Assembly: GCA_963580285.1 (NCBI GenBank)
Contig: OY757010.1
Location: 67,788,406-67,852,405 of the forward strand
Direction of reading: 5' to 3'
Source: Lucinisca nassula
Taxonomy: Eukaryota; Mollusca; Bivalvia; Lucinida; Lucinidae
Length of the DNA: 64,000 nucleotides
A program made the position numbers and the translations under genes. Under the pieces are notes generated by a model. The model ran no database searches, was not told the DNA's origin, and saw only the letters and a list, made by a program, of their open reading frames with translations. Below, piece by piece: positions 1 through 10,484 of this stretch. Within the stretch, counting starts at the first letter, position 1. Each line of letters begins with the position of its first letter.

Positions 1-38
1 ATGTCTAATTGTTCGACTATAACAGTGTCCGTTTATTG

Positions 39-329
39 TTTTGTTTGTTTGATTTGAGGTTGAACGTCCCCGTCAACACTGTATAGGTCATTTTGGAGAC
101 GTTGCTTCCAATTTTGTGGGACTTTTAGCGAAATGACATTTCAAGCCCTGATGCCTAATGAAACCAATAGGATTTATAAGCATGGGCGGTCCGACACTTG
201 TCGCTTTGCCTGGGCAGGCTTAGATCCTTCAAGCGGTTTACCAGTACTCCTGTGCAGTGGGTTTCAGCTCTGCGTGGAAGCATCATGCAGCCCATCTATT
301 TCTTAAAGCCCCGATGGGCGGTGGCTCCC
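39..329 (-). mobile_element. CAAA-tailed SINE-like retroposon, copy 1
   Basis: First of twelve copies of one dispersed family (here 'family S'). In sense orientation the element starts with a CCCATCGGGGC block, has a conserved middle (CTTGAGATGTCATTTCATCT), then GCAACGTCTCCAAAATGACC and a GACGTTAAACCTCAAATC plus (AAAC)n tail. This copy is reversed and sits between TTTATTGT direct repeats (32-39 and 331-338), although the surrounding DNA is itself repetitive with that motif. No clear RNA polymerase III A/B boxes are visible, so SINE is an inference from tail and target duplications in other copies. Confidence 0.7.
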
Positions 330-489
330 ATTTATTGTGATGTATCACTGTTTATGGTTGACTCACTGTTTATGATTGACTATTGCAGGCCAAAATGATC
401 ATGGCAATACTGTTACTATTGCCGAAAAAGCATTATTGCAATACTATCACTATTGCAGGTTTCTTTTGCAATTACTATTTTTTGAACAT

Positions 490-693
490 TACCATTAAAA
501 CCCTAAACATTTGGACACCTTGAAGACTTGCTGTAAATCTCCTAAAATTTTAACAAATTTGTTTCGCACTTCATGTAGTCCAAAGAGTGCTGATGGAATG
601 GCAAACATTGTAGACCCTGAGCAGAGCAGTCTGATCTGGGCCTGCACTGTTTGGATGGGCCTGTCTGTCCCAATACTTAGGGTCATTACGGTA
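490..693. mobile_element. Palindromic MITE, family Q copy 1
   Basis: Ends are imperfect inverted repeats (ACCATTAAAACCCTAAACAT at the left; CTTAGGGTCATTACGGTA at the right). The core carries the partly complementary pair AACATTGTAGACCC and GGGCCTGCACTGTT around GAGCAGAGCAGTCTGATC. Related copies lie at 6273 and 22106. No coding capacity. Confidence 0.6.
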
Positions 694-1134
694 TTTACTC
701 AACAGTCTGTATGCTGGGTATATTTTTAGCAGACAAAATTTTGAAGTATTTTTCTCAAAAAACACAATTTGCCATTTCATGCAAATTTTCTCCTATGTGC
801 ATGAGATTTCATGTTCTGCTTTCTGGGAAAAATAAGAAAATATCAACAGTTTGTCATCTGCTGAATTAGCCCATAGCGGTTAAAAGACAAGAGCAAAGTT
901 TTCTGTAAGCTTTTTTATGGCATCCAGTGTAGAAATTCTCTTAGTCCATGAGACAACTAAAGTGTTATTCATTAAAGAGTTCTTGTATGCAAATTCTCGT
1001 ACATTCCTCCTTATGGTTATCACATACAGATGTTTCTATTTATAGACCTATGATTTCTATTTATACATTGAACTATTGAAACTAGTCTGCTAGTGAAAAC
1101 ACTATTGCTGATGCTTATATTGTCACTTTAGCAG
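694..1134. other. No recognisable feature
   Basis: AT-rich DNA without a convincing exon or repeat boundary. Confidence 0.5.
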
Positions 1135-1965
1135 CACTATGGCCAAGAGCACTATTGTGATGTATCACTAGTTCAGCAAATTGTTACATCACAAGTTATT
1201 TGGATGCAACATAGCCTGTTTACAGTGTTATGCTATAACAGGCCCTCCCAGTGTTATTGTATTAGTGCCTGTTTACTTCGTTGTCATTTAACAGTTATTG
1301 TGATGTAACAATGTATGTTGTTTACTTTGTTAATATGATGTAACAGTGCCTGTTTATTGAGTTATTCATATGGTATCTGTTTACTGTGTTTCTGTGATGT
1401 GAGGGTGTCTGTTTATTTTGATACTGTGATGTAACAGTGCCTGTTTACTGTGTTACCGTGATGCAATAGTCTGTGTTGGTTTGATGTAACACTGCTTATT
1501 TACTGTGTTAGTGTGAGCTGACAGTGCCTGTTACTGTGTTCATGGGATACTCCGGTGCCAGTTCATTGTGATGTCACAGTCCCTGTTTACTGTGTTAGTG
1601 TGAGTAACAGTGCCTGTTTCTTGTGTTACTGTGATGTTATAACTCCTGTTTATGTTATGTAGTGGTGCCTGTTTACTGTCACAGTTAGTGTAACTGCCTG
1701 TTAACTCCTATTGTGCCTGTAACTGTTATTCTTATGGTGTATGTTTCCTGAGTTTCTGTGACGTATGGATGCCTGTTTACTGTGTTAATGTGATGTAGCA
1801 GTGTCTGTTTACTGCATCTGTGTAATGTAACAGTGCCTGTTTATGTGATATAACTGTCTGTTTTCTGTGTTAATATGATTTAATGGTGTCTGTTTACCCT
1901 GTTATTTTGGTGTAATGGTGCCTGTTTACTGTGTTATTGTGATACAACACTACCTGTTTACCGTG
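1135..1965. repeat. Degenerate minisatellite (TGTGATGTAACAGTGCCTGTTTACTG type)
   Basis: A unit of roughly 30-40 bp, built from GTGATGTAACAGTGCC and TGTTTACTGTGTTA, recurs with substitutions and indels for about 830 bp. Weaker copies of the motif occur at 20-38 and 330-390, on both sides of SINE-like copy 1, so the array was probably longer and interrupted. Confidence 0.8.
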
Positions 1966-2788
1966 TTTATACATTTTACACCAGAAATCCCAAAACAAGA
2001 GCTAGAAAACAGTGCATGCCCAGATCGGATGCCTCGGCTTGTAGTCAGAGCTGCATCAAACTAAAATGAGCCAGTTGACATGTGTACAACATGAAAACTC
2101 AAATTACCTGGCAAAGACAGCCTTTACTGTCCACACAAAAACACTTGATCATCTACCTCATTTACCCTAAGTATTCAAACACCTCAGTTCCTTTCCATAC
2201 TTTTGAGCAAGTTTATTTCATTATGCAATTTATTGTCTGAAAACAGCTTGGCAGACAGTTAAGACTCTGATGAAACACCACGTTCTGCATGCCCAGGAAA
2301 TTCATCACAGGCACTAAGACTGTGCTAATGATGAAAGCTATTTTGAACATAGAGGATCTTACATGAATGTTCATGTGTTATTGAGTTTATTACTACGAGT
2401 TGAGTAAAAGGGATTTCCTCAGCTCGTTTAATGAATTTAATAAAACAGGAACACAAATGCAAGATTCTATTTATCATTTGACATTTAAAATGCATTTTAT
2501 TCACGATTGTTTTACAAAAGTGTAAATATTTCGCCATTAGTAAACACGACATCGTTAAGAACGTCGTACATGTAACATTTTGGGACATATCAAAATATTT
2601 TGCATATCTAACTAATTTGCATTAATCCACTAGTAGATTATCAAATTTATTACATGATGTTATTACATTCTCAGTCTCGACACCATATGATTAAGTGACA
2701 TACATGTACCGTATATCACAAATCCCTGTAAAAGCTAAACTGTGTCTTTCATAAAAATAAATGCATATTTTACAAATTTTTATTGAAG
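1966..2788. other. Unassigned DNA, probably intron
   Basis: Lies upstream of the first recognised exon. No exon, RNA gene or clear repeat seen. Confidence 0.45.
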
Positions 2789-3020
2789 GAGGTCAGACAG
2801 CGCTTAGGCCATCAGATACAGACTTGACAGGAGAATCTTACTCTAGAGCCATTCATCCCGATGGATCAACAGATAATCAGTCTGGAGTACAGAATGAACT
2901 GCCAGGTTGTAATGGTGTGAACCAGTCTGTGCCAGTGACAGAAGACGTGAGATGGAAAGCTTTGAAAACCAGTCACGGTATCAAAACTGATGATCAGATG
3001 TTGAGAGCTCTGCTGGACTG
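2789..3020 (+). CDS. Exon of an unidentified protein (first exon recognised here)
   Basis: Open frame reading ...TALRPSDTDLTGE through VRWKALKTSHGIKTDDQ to LLDW. It ends at a consensus donor GTAAGT (3021-3026) after two bases of a Trp codon, and the next exon supplies the missing G, giving LLD-W-YANTQ. The 5' border is less sure: AG at 2787-2788 is the best acceptor, with a weak pyrimidine tract; AG at 2790-2791 is the alternative. An ATG lies in frame at 2761, but the peptide before the AG looks non-coding, so earlier exons probably lie upstream of the window. The stretch W-x2-LK-x3-G-x-KTD-x3-L-x2-LLDWY looks like a compact helical segment. I do not recognise the family and assign no function. 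Confidence 0.7.
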
Positions 3021-3372
3021 GTAAGTAAACTGTGCAAGTACCACAGCATAAAACCAACAACAAAGTAGGGGAATAATAAATGAAGATGCTAGCATCTTTG
3101 TGACTTTTTAAGTTTGTTTTTTTTTTGTCGGCATTGGCCTTAGCGTTGAAATAGGTGTCAGTGTCAACATTCATGTTAATGTTTTTAAGAGATTATATTT
3201 TCCAATTCATATGATGATTGGATCATTTTAAGCACGATGGCATATGATAATATGGCCCATGACCTCAAGGTCGAGGTCACAGACTTAGAAAGTTCATGTT
3301 AAAGTTTCTCATTTTAGTTTTTATGAGCTTGTATTTTGAAAACAACAGTCAACCATCTTTATTCCAACATTT

Positions 3373-4057
3373 CGTCTGCTGAGTGCAATAACGGTGTAAC
3401 TGACATTTGGGCCAAAATTGTTTTTTTGGATAAATGGGTGCCTTAGGACTTGTCACACTTTGTAAATAAGTTCTACAACTGGATTCTGCCTCAATCATGA
3501 TTTATTTCAGCATTTTGGAATTTTTTTTGTCAGTTACATCGTTTTTGCTCTGGCTTTTAGAAAAAAAGTTGGCGCAAAAACAGTGTAAGTGCACTTACCC
3601 CATTTTTGCGCAAAGTTTTTTGATACCTCAAAAAAATTGAATCCTGCCGCTTGATATTTCAGAATAAGCATGTAAGTACCATGCAGAATGTATAAAATGT
3701 GACCTATTACCTACCAAGTGTCTTTAATTTACTGCTTTACCATGTAAAAGGCAAAGAAATAAGGTTTGTACATTTACATTGTTTTAGCACTGGATGCACT
3801 TACACCGTTTTTGCACCAAATTGTGACCAAAAACACTTGGCGCAGAAATGGTGTATCAACCCTTAAATGCTAAATATTTCTTTTCAAATGTCATTTATTC
3901 AACAATAAACATCACACACAAATGAAAGAAATCACCATGAAGTTAAGAAACCAGCTTATAGTATGGTTTTCTATGCCATTCTTTAATAAAACAGTTTTTT
4001 GTCTCTCCTGAAAAGTTGCCATTTTGCACTTACAACGTTATTGCACTCAGCGGACGA
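3373..4057. mobile_element. Non-autonomous DNA element with about 20-bp terminal inverted repeats
   Basis: The left end reads CTGAGTGCAATAACGGTGTAA and the right end TTACAACGTTATTGCACTCAG, its near reverse complement, each preceded or followed by a CGTC/GACG-type outer base set. The interior repeats 'GCAAAAACAGTGTAAGTGCA'-like and 'TTTTTGCGC' motifs and has no coding capacity. It lies in intron 1 of the host gene. Confidence 0.6.
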
Positions 4058-4119
4058 TTTGTTCTAACGACAAAATTCATTTTAATGGCAATTTGATTTA
4101 AATGACTACATGTACATAG

Positions 4120-4480
4120 CTAAAGGCTTAGCCTCGGTTCCGAGCGACGTGGGATTCCCTTGGGTTGGAAATGCAGAAATCAAGTCCATAGTCATGAAAA
4201 GGTCTTGTTATCTAACACTCCAAGAAACAAATGTAATAGACATTTGTTAGAATCGCCTCGGACTCCAAGAAACAAATGTAATAGACATTTGTTAGAATTG
4301 CCTCACCGAGGTGATTCTAACAAATGTCTATTACATTTGTTTCTTGGAGTAATAATGGGGAAAAGGCCTTTTATTACCTATCATACTCCTGACTGGGATT
4401 CTTTTTAACAGTGAATTCTTTATAACGGCACAATAATAGGAAACAAATACTGTCTTTATAACGAGATTCTTCTGTATATG
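4120..4480 (+). mobile_element. Foldback element, family H copy 1
   Basis: Contains a long hairpin at 4217-4350: CTCCAAGAAACAAATGTAAT pairs with ATTACATTTGTTTCTTGGAG, closing on a GAATYGCCTC/GAGGYGATTC core. The left arm is duplicated in tandem (two AATAGACATTTGTTAGAAT blocks). The flanks (CTTAGCCTCG...GTGGGATTCCC and CATACTCCTGACTGGGATTC) recur inverted at 14812-15265. Confidence 0.6.
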
Positions 4481-5143
4481 ATAGATTTGGTTTGCATTTG
4501 GTGGATCATAATATACATGTGTAGGTTCAAAGTTTAATCAGCAGTGCACTTGCCCTTGCCCCCGACCTCAGGGTCAAGGTCACAGACTTAGAACCTTTAT
4601 TTTAATGATTCATGTCAAAGTTTTTTTAAGAGCTCATATTTTCCAAACTTTATGATGGAATTATTCCAAATCCAATTTCATGTGATGAAAGATATAGGTC
4701 TAAAGTATTATTCGGCAATAATTATAACTATGCCTAATGTGTCAATGTTTCAGACTTAGAGATTTTTTTGGTTACAATTTCATGTTAAATTATTTTTAGA
4801 AGCTCTAATTTTCCAAACAATACAATAGATTTGGGTTGCAGTTCACATGCTGATAGGTATAGATGCAAAGTTTTATTTATTTAAACCCATGTGTCCATGA
4901 CCTTAAGGTCAAGATCTCAGACCCACATTAAATTTTAATGTTAAAGTTTTCCAAACCATGTAATGGATTTGGTTTACAATTGGTTTGCTGATACTGATGG
5001 GTTATATCAAAAGTTTTATTATCTCTGAGGTCAAGATATGACTCTGAAGTTTTTATTCAGTAATACACCCACCCCTTCCCATGATCTAAAGGTCACACAC
5101 TGAGACACCTTTCAAGGCAAGCCATGATGTCTGGTGACAGCTC
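4481..5143. repeat. Decayed tandem array (AGGTCAAGGTCACAGACTTAGA type)
   Basis: Divergent units of about 180-200 bp share AAGGTCACAGACTTAGA, GAGCTCATATTTTCCAAAC and ATGGATTTGGTTTGCA. The same unit type forms the array of the element at 32.3-35.0 kb. A related fragment lies at 3225-3340. Confidence 0.6.
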
Positions 5144-5350
5144 TTAACCCTTGTCCTGCTGAGCCCGGATATGTCTTATCTTTCAAACAATGAAGATCCA
5201 GATCAGATGGCTTCTCCATCAGATCAGGATCTACATTGTTTGCCATTCACATTGTGGATTTGTTGCAATAATTTGCATCAAGTAATCTGATTGGTTGATA
5301 TTTGGTAGTGGGTGTGGCATATATGAATATTTCAGCAGGTCAAGGGTTAA
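5144..5350 (+). mobile_element. Palindromic MITE, family P copy 1
   Basis: Bounded by TTAACCCTTGTCCTGCTG and CAGCAGGTCAAGGGTTAA-like ends. The centre is GATCCAGATCAGATGGCTTC followed by its complement ATCAGATCAGGATCTAC; right-hand internal motif ATCTGATTGGTTGATA. One of seven copies in the window. Confidence 0.7.
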
Positions 5351-5507
5351 AGGATGATCACAATATTCAGTTCAAGTTGTCATAATTTAAAGTAAGTAAT
5401 AAATTATAGAAAATAGTGAAAGATGTTTACATTTTTGGAAAATAAGACATCTTAGTAAATTTTAAGAGAATGCAAATGACATCTTTTGTTTTTCATTGAA
5501 CATGTAC

Positions 5508-5853
5508 AGTAGAACTTCGATGGCTCGAACACCGATGGCTCGTTTACCAAGGATGAGTCGAACCCATTCTTGAGCCCCTAGCGAAATCCTCTACATAAGA
5601 ACTAGTGGGGGATAATTAAGGAGATTTTAGTTTTTTATCTTACAAATGTATGCTGTGTGTACTCATTAGAATCGCCTCGATGAGGCGATTCTAATGAGTA
5701 CACACAGCATACATATTCATTATGGAACACCGAAAAGATGTCTAAAAGTATCTTATTATGCCTCCTGGCAGTCACCCTCAGTGGCTCGAACTCCCCCTGT
5801 CTCGAACAGATTTTCGAGGTCCCAAAGGTTTTCGAGCTATTGAAGTTTGACTG
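5508..5853. mobile_element. TA-flanked MITE, Tc1/mariner or pogo-like, copy 1
   Basis: TA target duplications (5506-5507 and 5854-5855) flank inverted ends CAGTAGAACTTCGATGGCTC and TGAAGTTTGACTG. Internally a stem of about 32 bp with a GAATCGCCTC/GAGGCGATTC tip lies at 5647-5712. No transposase frame. TIR and TA target support the Tc1/mariner superfamily; pogo-like is inferred from the CAGT start. Sister copy at 44757-45091. Confidence 0.75.
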
Positions 5854-5939
5854 TACACTGTTTATCAGGAGACAATTTTCTCAAGCAGTTGCCTCCCCTG
5901 GAAGTGTGTCCATGCACTTATGATACATTAAATCATGGT

Positions 5940-6151
5940 TTAACCCATATCTTGCTGTTCACGACAACCCCTATCTTTGGAAACAGTGTAGATCCAGATC
6001 AGATGGCTTCTGAAGAAGCCATCTGATCAGGATCTACACTGTTTGACATTCAGTTTTTGAATTTGTAGGAATAAATTACATCAAGCAATCTGATTGGTTC
6101 AAAGTCAGAGATGGGTGTGGCTAAAATAAATATTCAGCAAGAGAAGGGTTT
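5940..6151 (+). mobile_element. Palindromic MITE, family P copy 2
   Basis: Ends TTAACCCATATCTTGCTG and CAGCAAGAGAAGGGTTTA. The centre GATCAGATGGCTTCTGAAGA with AGCCATCTGATC forms a hairpin. It ends 31 bp before the start of exon 2. Confidence 0.7.
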
Positions 6152-6182
6152 AACTATAGGTGGGTTGCCTGTGTTATTCCAG

Positions 6183-6263
6183 GTATGCAAATACTCAAGC
6201 AGAGAACCAGACACCCAAAGACATTCCATCTCAGACCACAACTGAACACCTTCAAAGTGGAAA
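6183..6263 (+). CDS. Internal 81-bp exon of the unidentified gene
   Basis: Preceded by GTGTTATTCCAG (acceptor AG at 6181-6182) and followed by a GTAAGT donor (6264-6269). The first base G completes the Trp codon split by intron 1. The exon then reads YANTQAENQTPKDIPSQTTT EHLQSGK, a polar, low-complexity linker. The exon ends after two bases of a codon (AA), completed by the first base of the next exon. Length is a multiple of three (81), so skipping would preserve frame. The surrounding sequence carries MITEs within 31 bp upstream and 9 bp downstream. Confidence 0.75.
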
Positions 6264-6272
6264 GTAAGTAAT

Positions 6273-6473
6273 TACCATAAAAATGCTAAGAATTCGGACA
6301 CTTTAAGGACTTGAAGTAATCCTCTTAAAATTTTCATCAAGGAGTCCAAAATGTGCAGACGGAAAGGCAAACAGTGTAGACTCTGATCAGACTGCTCCTT
6401 CAGGAGCAGTCTGATCTGGGTCTGCACTGTTTGCTAAGGCCTGTCTGTCCCAATACTTTGAATCATTACAGTA
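6273..6473. mobile_element. Palindromic MITE, family Q copy 2, beside an exon
   Basis: Begins TACCATAAAAATGCTAAGAA, nine bases after the last base of exon 2. Contains GATCAGACTGCTCCTTC and its complement GGAGCAGTCTGATC, ending with CCTGTCTGTCCCAATACTTT. The splice donor itself is outside the element. Confidence 0.65.
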
Positions 6474-6519
6474 TTGTGACATTGGTGAAGCAGAACTTTC
6501 AACATGCCGTTTCCTCGCT

Positions 6520-6655
6520 TTTAACCCATAAGTTGCCGATAACAATGATTTGGATCTGCTTTGATGTCTGCTGGTAACTTTGGCAAACACTAAAGGCCCA
6601 GATCAGATGCCACAGAACGCAGCATCTGATCAGGGCCTGCACTGTTTGCTAACAT
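6520..6655. repeat. Palindromic repeat with GATCAGATGC core
   Basis: CCCAGATCAGATGCCACAGA followed by ACGCAGCATCTGATCAGGGC forms a hairpin, preceded by TTAACCCATAAGTTGCCGAT. It resembles the repeat at 12735-12835 and is probably a third palindromic MITE family. Confidence 0.5.
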
Positions 6656-7600
6656 AATTTTCTGTCAAAAACAGAATAAAAACGAAATATAGGCCTGCCA
6701 CTCCTTAAATGACAAATGGACTTATCTAACATATAGCGATGTAAGAGTCTACTAGTATACAATGGGTGAATGATTATTGGTACAACTTTGCATCTAGGAT
6801 TGACAACTATAATGCAAGCATCCATATTTGACCTTGACCTAAATTTCATGGCCCACTGACTTACTGAACTATTGTGTCAACCCTAGATTTCACCCTTATG
6901 TTTATGTTCATTTCTTAAGAACTATAAGAGCTTCATTCAAGGTTGCATCTAGGAATAGCAACTTTTATGCAAGCATCCCTGTTTGACCTTGACCTAGATT
7001 TCATGGTTCGGTGACCTTGAGCACCCAGTGAGGCGATTCTAAGAAGTACCCACAACAAATTCGTTTGACAAGAAATAATTATCTTTGTTGCGCCTGCTTA
7101 TCAAGAGCTACATAAGCAACAACTTTTTGGTCATTATGTTGTAATTACCCTAAATATTTGGACCCCCAAAAAGTCAGAAAATTCAGTCTGAGCAACCAGT
7201 ACAGGCCCATATCAGACTGCTACTGAAGGAGCATTCTTGCATAAATACCTATGCGCATGGCTGTTTGAAGCCATTATCAAATGGACCGAAAGCCGTGCTC
7301 AAACAGCAAAAACCATGTTCAAATCATGCAATTTGCGTGCTGTTTGAACATGGATTTCGAGCTTTTGATATCACAAGACGAGCCTTTGTTTAAGTTACGT
7401 TGAGCGACGTAACGTTACCGCCCTGAACGTAGCGTTTTAGGGTTCTATGATGACGTCACTGCATGACAAAGTCATTGTAAACAACATTCTGAACTGGCCA
7501 CCATTTTGGTATGCCTGTCACATTTGAAGAGTTTATATGGAATTTATATGGCGCTTTTGGGCGTTTTCGTCAAAATTTGCTGTCGGATTCGTAAGTTATG
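6656..7600. other. Intronic mosaic of short repeats
   Basis: Two diverged units of about 190 bp share CATCTAGGATTGACAACT/ATCTAGGAATAGCAACT and TTTGACCTTGACCTA (6780-7020). A GAGGCGATTCTAAGAAGTAC half-hairpin follows at 7030. A loose palindrome with GTTCAAATCATG and CTGTTTGAACATGG lies at 7290-7350. No exon seen. Confidence 0.45.
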
Positions 7601-7607
7601 TGAGACA

Positions 7608-7748
7608 ACGATGATTCATGGTTATTTCATTGCATTAACATTTGCCGGATCCCTCGGGAGATATTTGAACATTCGGCCTAGTGGCCTCATGTTCAAACAG
7701 CTTCCTCGGGATCCGGCAAATGTCAATGCATTAAAACCATGGTTGATC
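7608..7748. mobile_element. Foldback MITE
   Basis: Arms TTGCATTAACATTTGCCGGA and TCCGGCAAATGTCAATGCA pair almost fully. The interior shows a second inverted pair (GGGAGATATTTGAACAT and ATGTTCAAACAGCTTCC) around GGCCTAGTGGCC. Confidence 0.65.
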
Positions 7749-7878
7749 CCTATATTCTTACATGTATCAGGGTCTGCACTTTTTTTGCCACTGAACAAAA
7801 GTCTTTGCAGATAAAATATATAATGAACATTTTGTGATAATTGGAGGATAGTTTTTGTCAATTCTCCATAAAAACCTA

Positions 7879-7975
7879 TGTTGTGGATATTCATTAGAAC
7901 TGCCTCGCAGAGGCAGTTCTAATGAGTACCCACAACAAAGCGGGGCATTTCTAATGAGTACCCACAACAAAGGTT
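7879..7975. repeat. GAGGCAGTTCT hairpin with duplicated right arm
   Basis: TATTCATTAGAACTGCCTCG is followed by AGAGGCAGTTCTAATGAGTA, and a partial second right arm (GGGGCATTTCTAATGAGTAC) follows. Outer arms CCATAAAAACCTATGTTGTGG and CACAACAAAGGTTTTTATGG also pair. Part of the same hairpin module seen at 4217, 5647, 9520, 10004, 14890, 19757, 25680 and 44890. Confidence 0.6.
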
Positions 7976-8499
7976 TTTATGGAACAATAAGGAAAACTAT
8001 CCTTCAGCTATCACAAAATACTTAACTTGTCTGTTGCTATGGATAATACAAGGCTTATTAAAACATATCCAGATTTTCAGAATAAATCCGATTACAGTGC
8101 ATCTTTGATGGCTCAAACACTGAATACTCATTCCTGCATATCTAGGAAAAAATCATTATATGTTTGGGATCATTGGAGAGAATTTTCATTTTAGTCATGC
8201 CTGCTATTAGCATGGCATGATAGAGGAGTCTGGTTTTCTGTCTGCACTTCCGTTTGTCAATCCCTCAACATTTGAGACAACCCTAGCTTTAACCCAAATT
8301 GTCAAGTTTTGCTACAGGGGGGACATAGCCTTTGGTGGAATTCTTATGTTGAAAACCTATGTTATTTGTACCCATACTCATTCGAATTGCCTTGATGAAG
8401 CGATTCTAAAGAGTGCATATGAAGTACCTGTATTTTAATGAAAACAAAAAAGATATGAGCTGGGGCAAAGCATTTCCTACATTTTACATGTGCCATGTC

Positions 8500-8699
8500 C
8501 CATGACAAAAGGGGTCAACTTTTAAAGGAAAGAATTTGCGTTTGAGGAGCAAGTTCTTTCCTTTAAGATTAGACCCCTTTTTCACTGGGACAGGACTTAC
8601 AGAAAAGCAAACAAGAAGTCCTGAAAGTTGTCTCCCTTTGAAAAATGGCGGAAAAAACTGCCAGGTTTTCCCATTCCCCTTAAGTTTGTCTGTACTTTT
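8500..8699. mobile_element. Foldback MITE, family L copy 1 (left end missing)
   Basis: Core arms TTTTAAAGGAAAGAATTTGC and GCAAGTTCTTTCCTTTAAGA pair. The right part reads GACAGGACTTACAGAAAAGC...GTTGTCTCCCTTTGAAAAATGG and ends CCCATTCCCCTTAA. Complete copies lie at 9605 and 63093. The left TTAAGGGGAATGG end is not seen here. Confidence 0.55.
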
Positions 8700-8700
8700 T

Positions 8701-8960
8701 AGCTCATCTGAGCACGAAGTGCTCAAGGTGAGCTATTGTGATCGGTCTTTGTCCCTTTTCCGTGCGTGTGTCCATCGTCAAATTTTGCTTTGAAGGACTT
8801 CTCCAAAACTGCGGAACAGATTTTGAAATAATTTCACAGGAATGTTCCTTGGTGACCCGCTACCAAAATTGCTCAAACTGTTCCACTTGGGTGAACAAGA
8901 TGGGGGCCAGAGCTAAAAAAAGAAAAACCTTTTAATGACTTCTCCTCCTTAACCAGTGCA
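8701..8960 (+). mobile_element. Truncated tandem-array element: head hairpin and leader only
   Basis: Begins with a hairpin at 8701-8734 (AGCTCATCTGAGCAC / GTGCTCAAGGTGAGCT), then a leader with TCGGTCTTTGTCCC and CCGTGCGTGTGTCCATCGTC, then text resembling one internal unit (ACTTCTCC, ATTTCACAGGAATGTTCCTT). No array or tail follows. The copy ends against the pyrimidine tract of the next exon's acceptor. Confidence 0.6.
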
Positions 8961-8981
8961 TGGATTTTTTTTTTTTTTCAG

Positions 8982-9118
8982 ACTACCTGCCTCAGTACCA
9001 GATAGCAGCTATATCTTGACACTGAGTGTGACTCCAGATCAAGAACAAGCCATCAAGAACCTGTGTCTGCTCAGAGACTGGCCCTATACAAAGTACAATC
9101 CCATGCAGGATGAAAGAG
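8982..9118 (+). CDS. Internal 137-bp exon of the unidentified gene
   Basis: A run of T followed by CAG (AG at 8980-8981) precedes the exon. Its first base A completes the Lys codon left by exon 2, then it reads LPASVPDSSYILTLSVTPDQ EQAIKNLCLLRDWPYTKYN PMQDER. The donor is GAG|GTATTA (GT at 9119-9120), leaving one base (G) that joins AG of the last exon to form GAG (Glu). The segment TLSVTPDQEQAIKNLCLLRD looks like a beta strand followed by an amphipathic helix, but I cannot assign a family. The pyrimidine tract directly adjoins transposon-derived sequence. Confidence 0.75.
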
Positions 9119-9309
9119 GTATTACCATAGCACCGGCTCCCCTGTCCATAAGGGCTTTGATAAATAAATCAGACTACATGGTGCTCTTGTGCAGAGCTGA
9201 AGCAAACCAATCTTTTCAGTGCTGGTAAAAAGGTTAGAAGGTCTAAGTCTGCCCAGTAGAAGTTGTGTGAGCCTTACACCTCATTAAACCTTAGCGGTTT
9301 GTTTGGGTA

Positions 9310-9436
9310 GTAGGGCTTGATATGTCATTTCATCTCAGTGTCAGGTAAAAGCCCCACAAAATCAGACGCAACATCTCCAAAATGACAAAAATAGTGTTGA
9401 TTGGGATGTAAAACCCCAACACAAATACACAAACAA
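9310..9436 (+). mobile_element. SINE-like family S, copy 2 (5' truncated, diverged)
   Basis: Recognised by AGGGCTTGATATGTCATTTC, CATCTCCAAAATGAC, GTGTTGATTGGGATGTAAAA and an AAATACACAAACAAATG tail. Confidence 0.55.
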
Positions 9437-9519
9437 ATGACATTATCTCCAGATCAGGGGGCATAACTAGGATAATTAGGGGATATTTTTTTCTTATTTC
9501 TTGATTAAATAAATTGTGG

Positions 9520-9575
9520 GTACTTGTTAGAAGTGCCTCAGTGAGGCAATTCTAACAAGTACCCATTACATATCT
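9520..9575. repeat. GAGGCAATTCT hairpin
   Basis: GGGTACTTGTTAGAAGTGCC and GAGGCAATTCTAACAAGTACCC are complementary arms; the outer TCTTATTTCTTGATTAAA and TTTCTGACAAGAAATAAG extend the fold weakly. Confidence 0.55.
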
Positions 9576-9604
9576 TTCTGACAAGAAATAAGTCAAATTA
9601 TCCC

Positions 9605-9838
9605 TTAAGGGGAATGGATACACCTTCAGGGGAGGCAACTCCTTCAAAAGTTTTTTGTCTCCCGGGTCAGTAGTGGTCAACTTTTAAAGGAAAGACTGTT
9701 CCGGAGGAGCAAATTCTTTCCTTTAAGAGTGGACCCCTTTTTCAGTGTGACTTACATTAAAGCGAACAGGAAGTCCCGACAGTTGTCTCCCTTTGACAAA
9801 TGGAAAAAAAATTCTGCCATGTTTTCCCATTCCCCTTT
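9605..9838. mobile_element. Foldback MITE, family L copy 2
   Basis: Terminal inverted repeats TTAAGGGGAATGGATAC and CCCATTCCCCTTTA enclose GGTCAACTTTTAAAGGAAAG and CAAATTCTTTCCTTTAAGAG arms. Confidence 0.65.
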
Positions 9839-9840
9839 AT

Positions 9841-10230
9841 TATCTTTGTTGCCTATTCTCATCTGGAGCTATGGGTATGACCCTAGAGTTTACATTACGG
9901 TACGCAAACACGCCTATTCAAATTCATGGTAAATTTTTACTGCCACAAATATCATAATTTTCAGATGAAGAATTGTGATATTTTTCTTATTTCTGCTCAA
10001 AATAAAGATTGAGGGTAAATGTTAGAACCGCCTCATCAAGGCCGCCTCATCAAGGCGGTTCTTATGAGTACCCACAATTTATATTTAAGAGGAGAAATAG
10101 AAAAATAAGGTTTACCCCGATAAACCCCAGTTTTACTATATAAAAGTTGGGTTCAACGGGGTCAGAATTATATTGGCATGTTTTCGTGATGATGACTTTT
10201 GGTAGTACATTAAACAGTGCTATTAGCGTA
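9841..10230. mobile_element. DNA-element family F, uninterrupted copy
   Basis: Contains a GAACCGCCTCATCAAGG / GCGGTTCTTATGAGTACCCA hairpin near 10025-10072 and, to its right, ACCCCAGTTTTACTATATAA and GGTTCAACGGGGTCAGAATT. Two other copies of this family (around 17484-19870 and 22350-25800) are each split by a tandem-array element, so this copy serves as the reference for the empty site. Exact borders are uncertain. Confidence 0.5.
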
Positions 10231-10484
10231 TTTACCTCAAATGTTATTCTTAAAAGGGATGTAAAACCAAGATAAAACAAATGCTTCTGTTAGTGCTAGA
10301 GATATGACTTAAGTGTGCATAGAAATTCATTCATTTAAAAAATGAAAGTACATGTACATGTAGTTCTTTAATGTTCATGGAAGAAAGCAACATCGAGTAA
10401 AGAGCAAAGTAAAATGAACCCCAAAATGGTTTGTATTAAGAACCCCAAAAAGTTTCATATTAACCTTGCTCATGACCCAATGTT

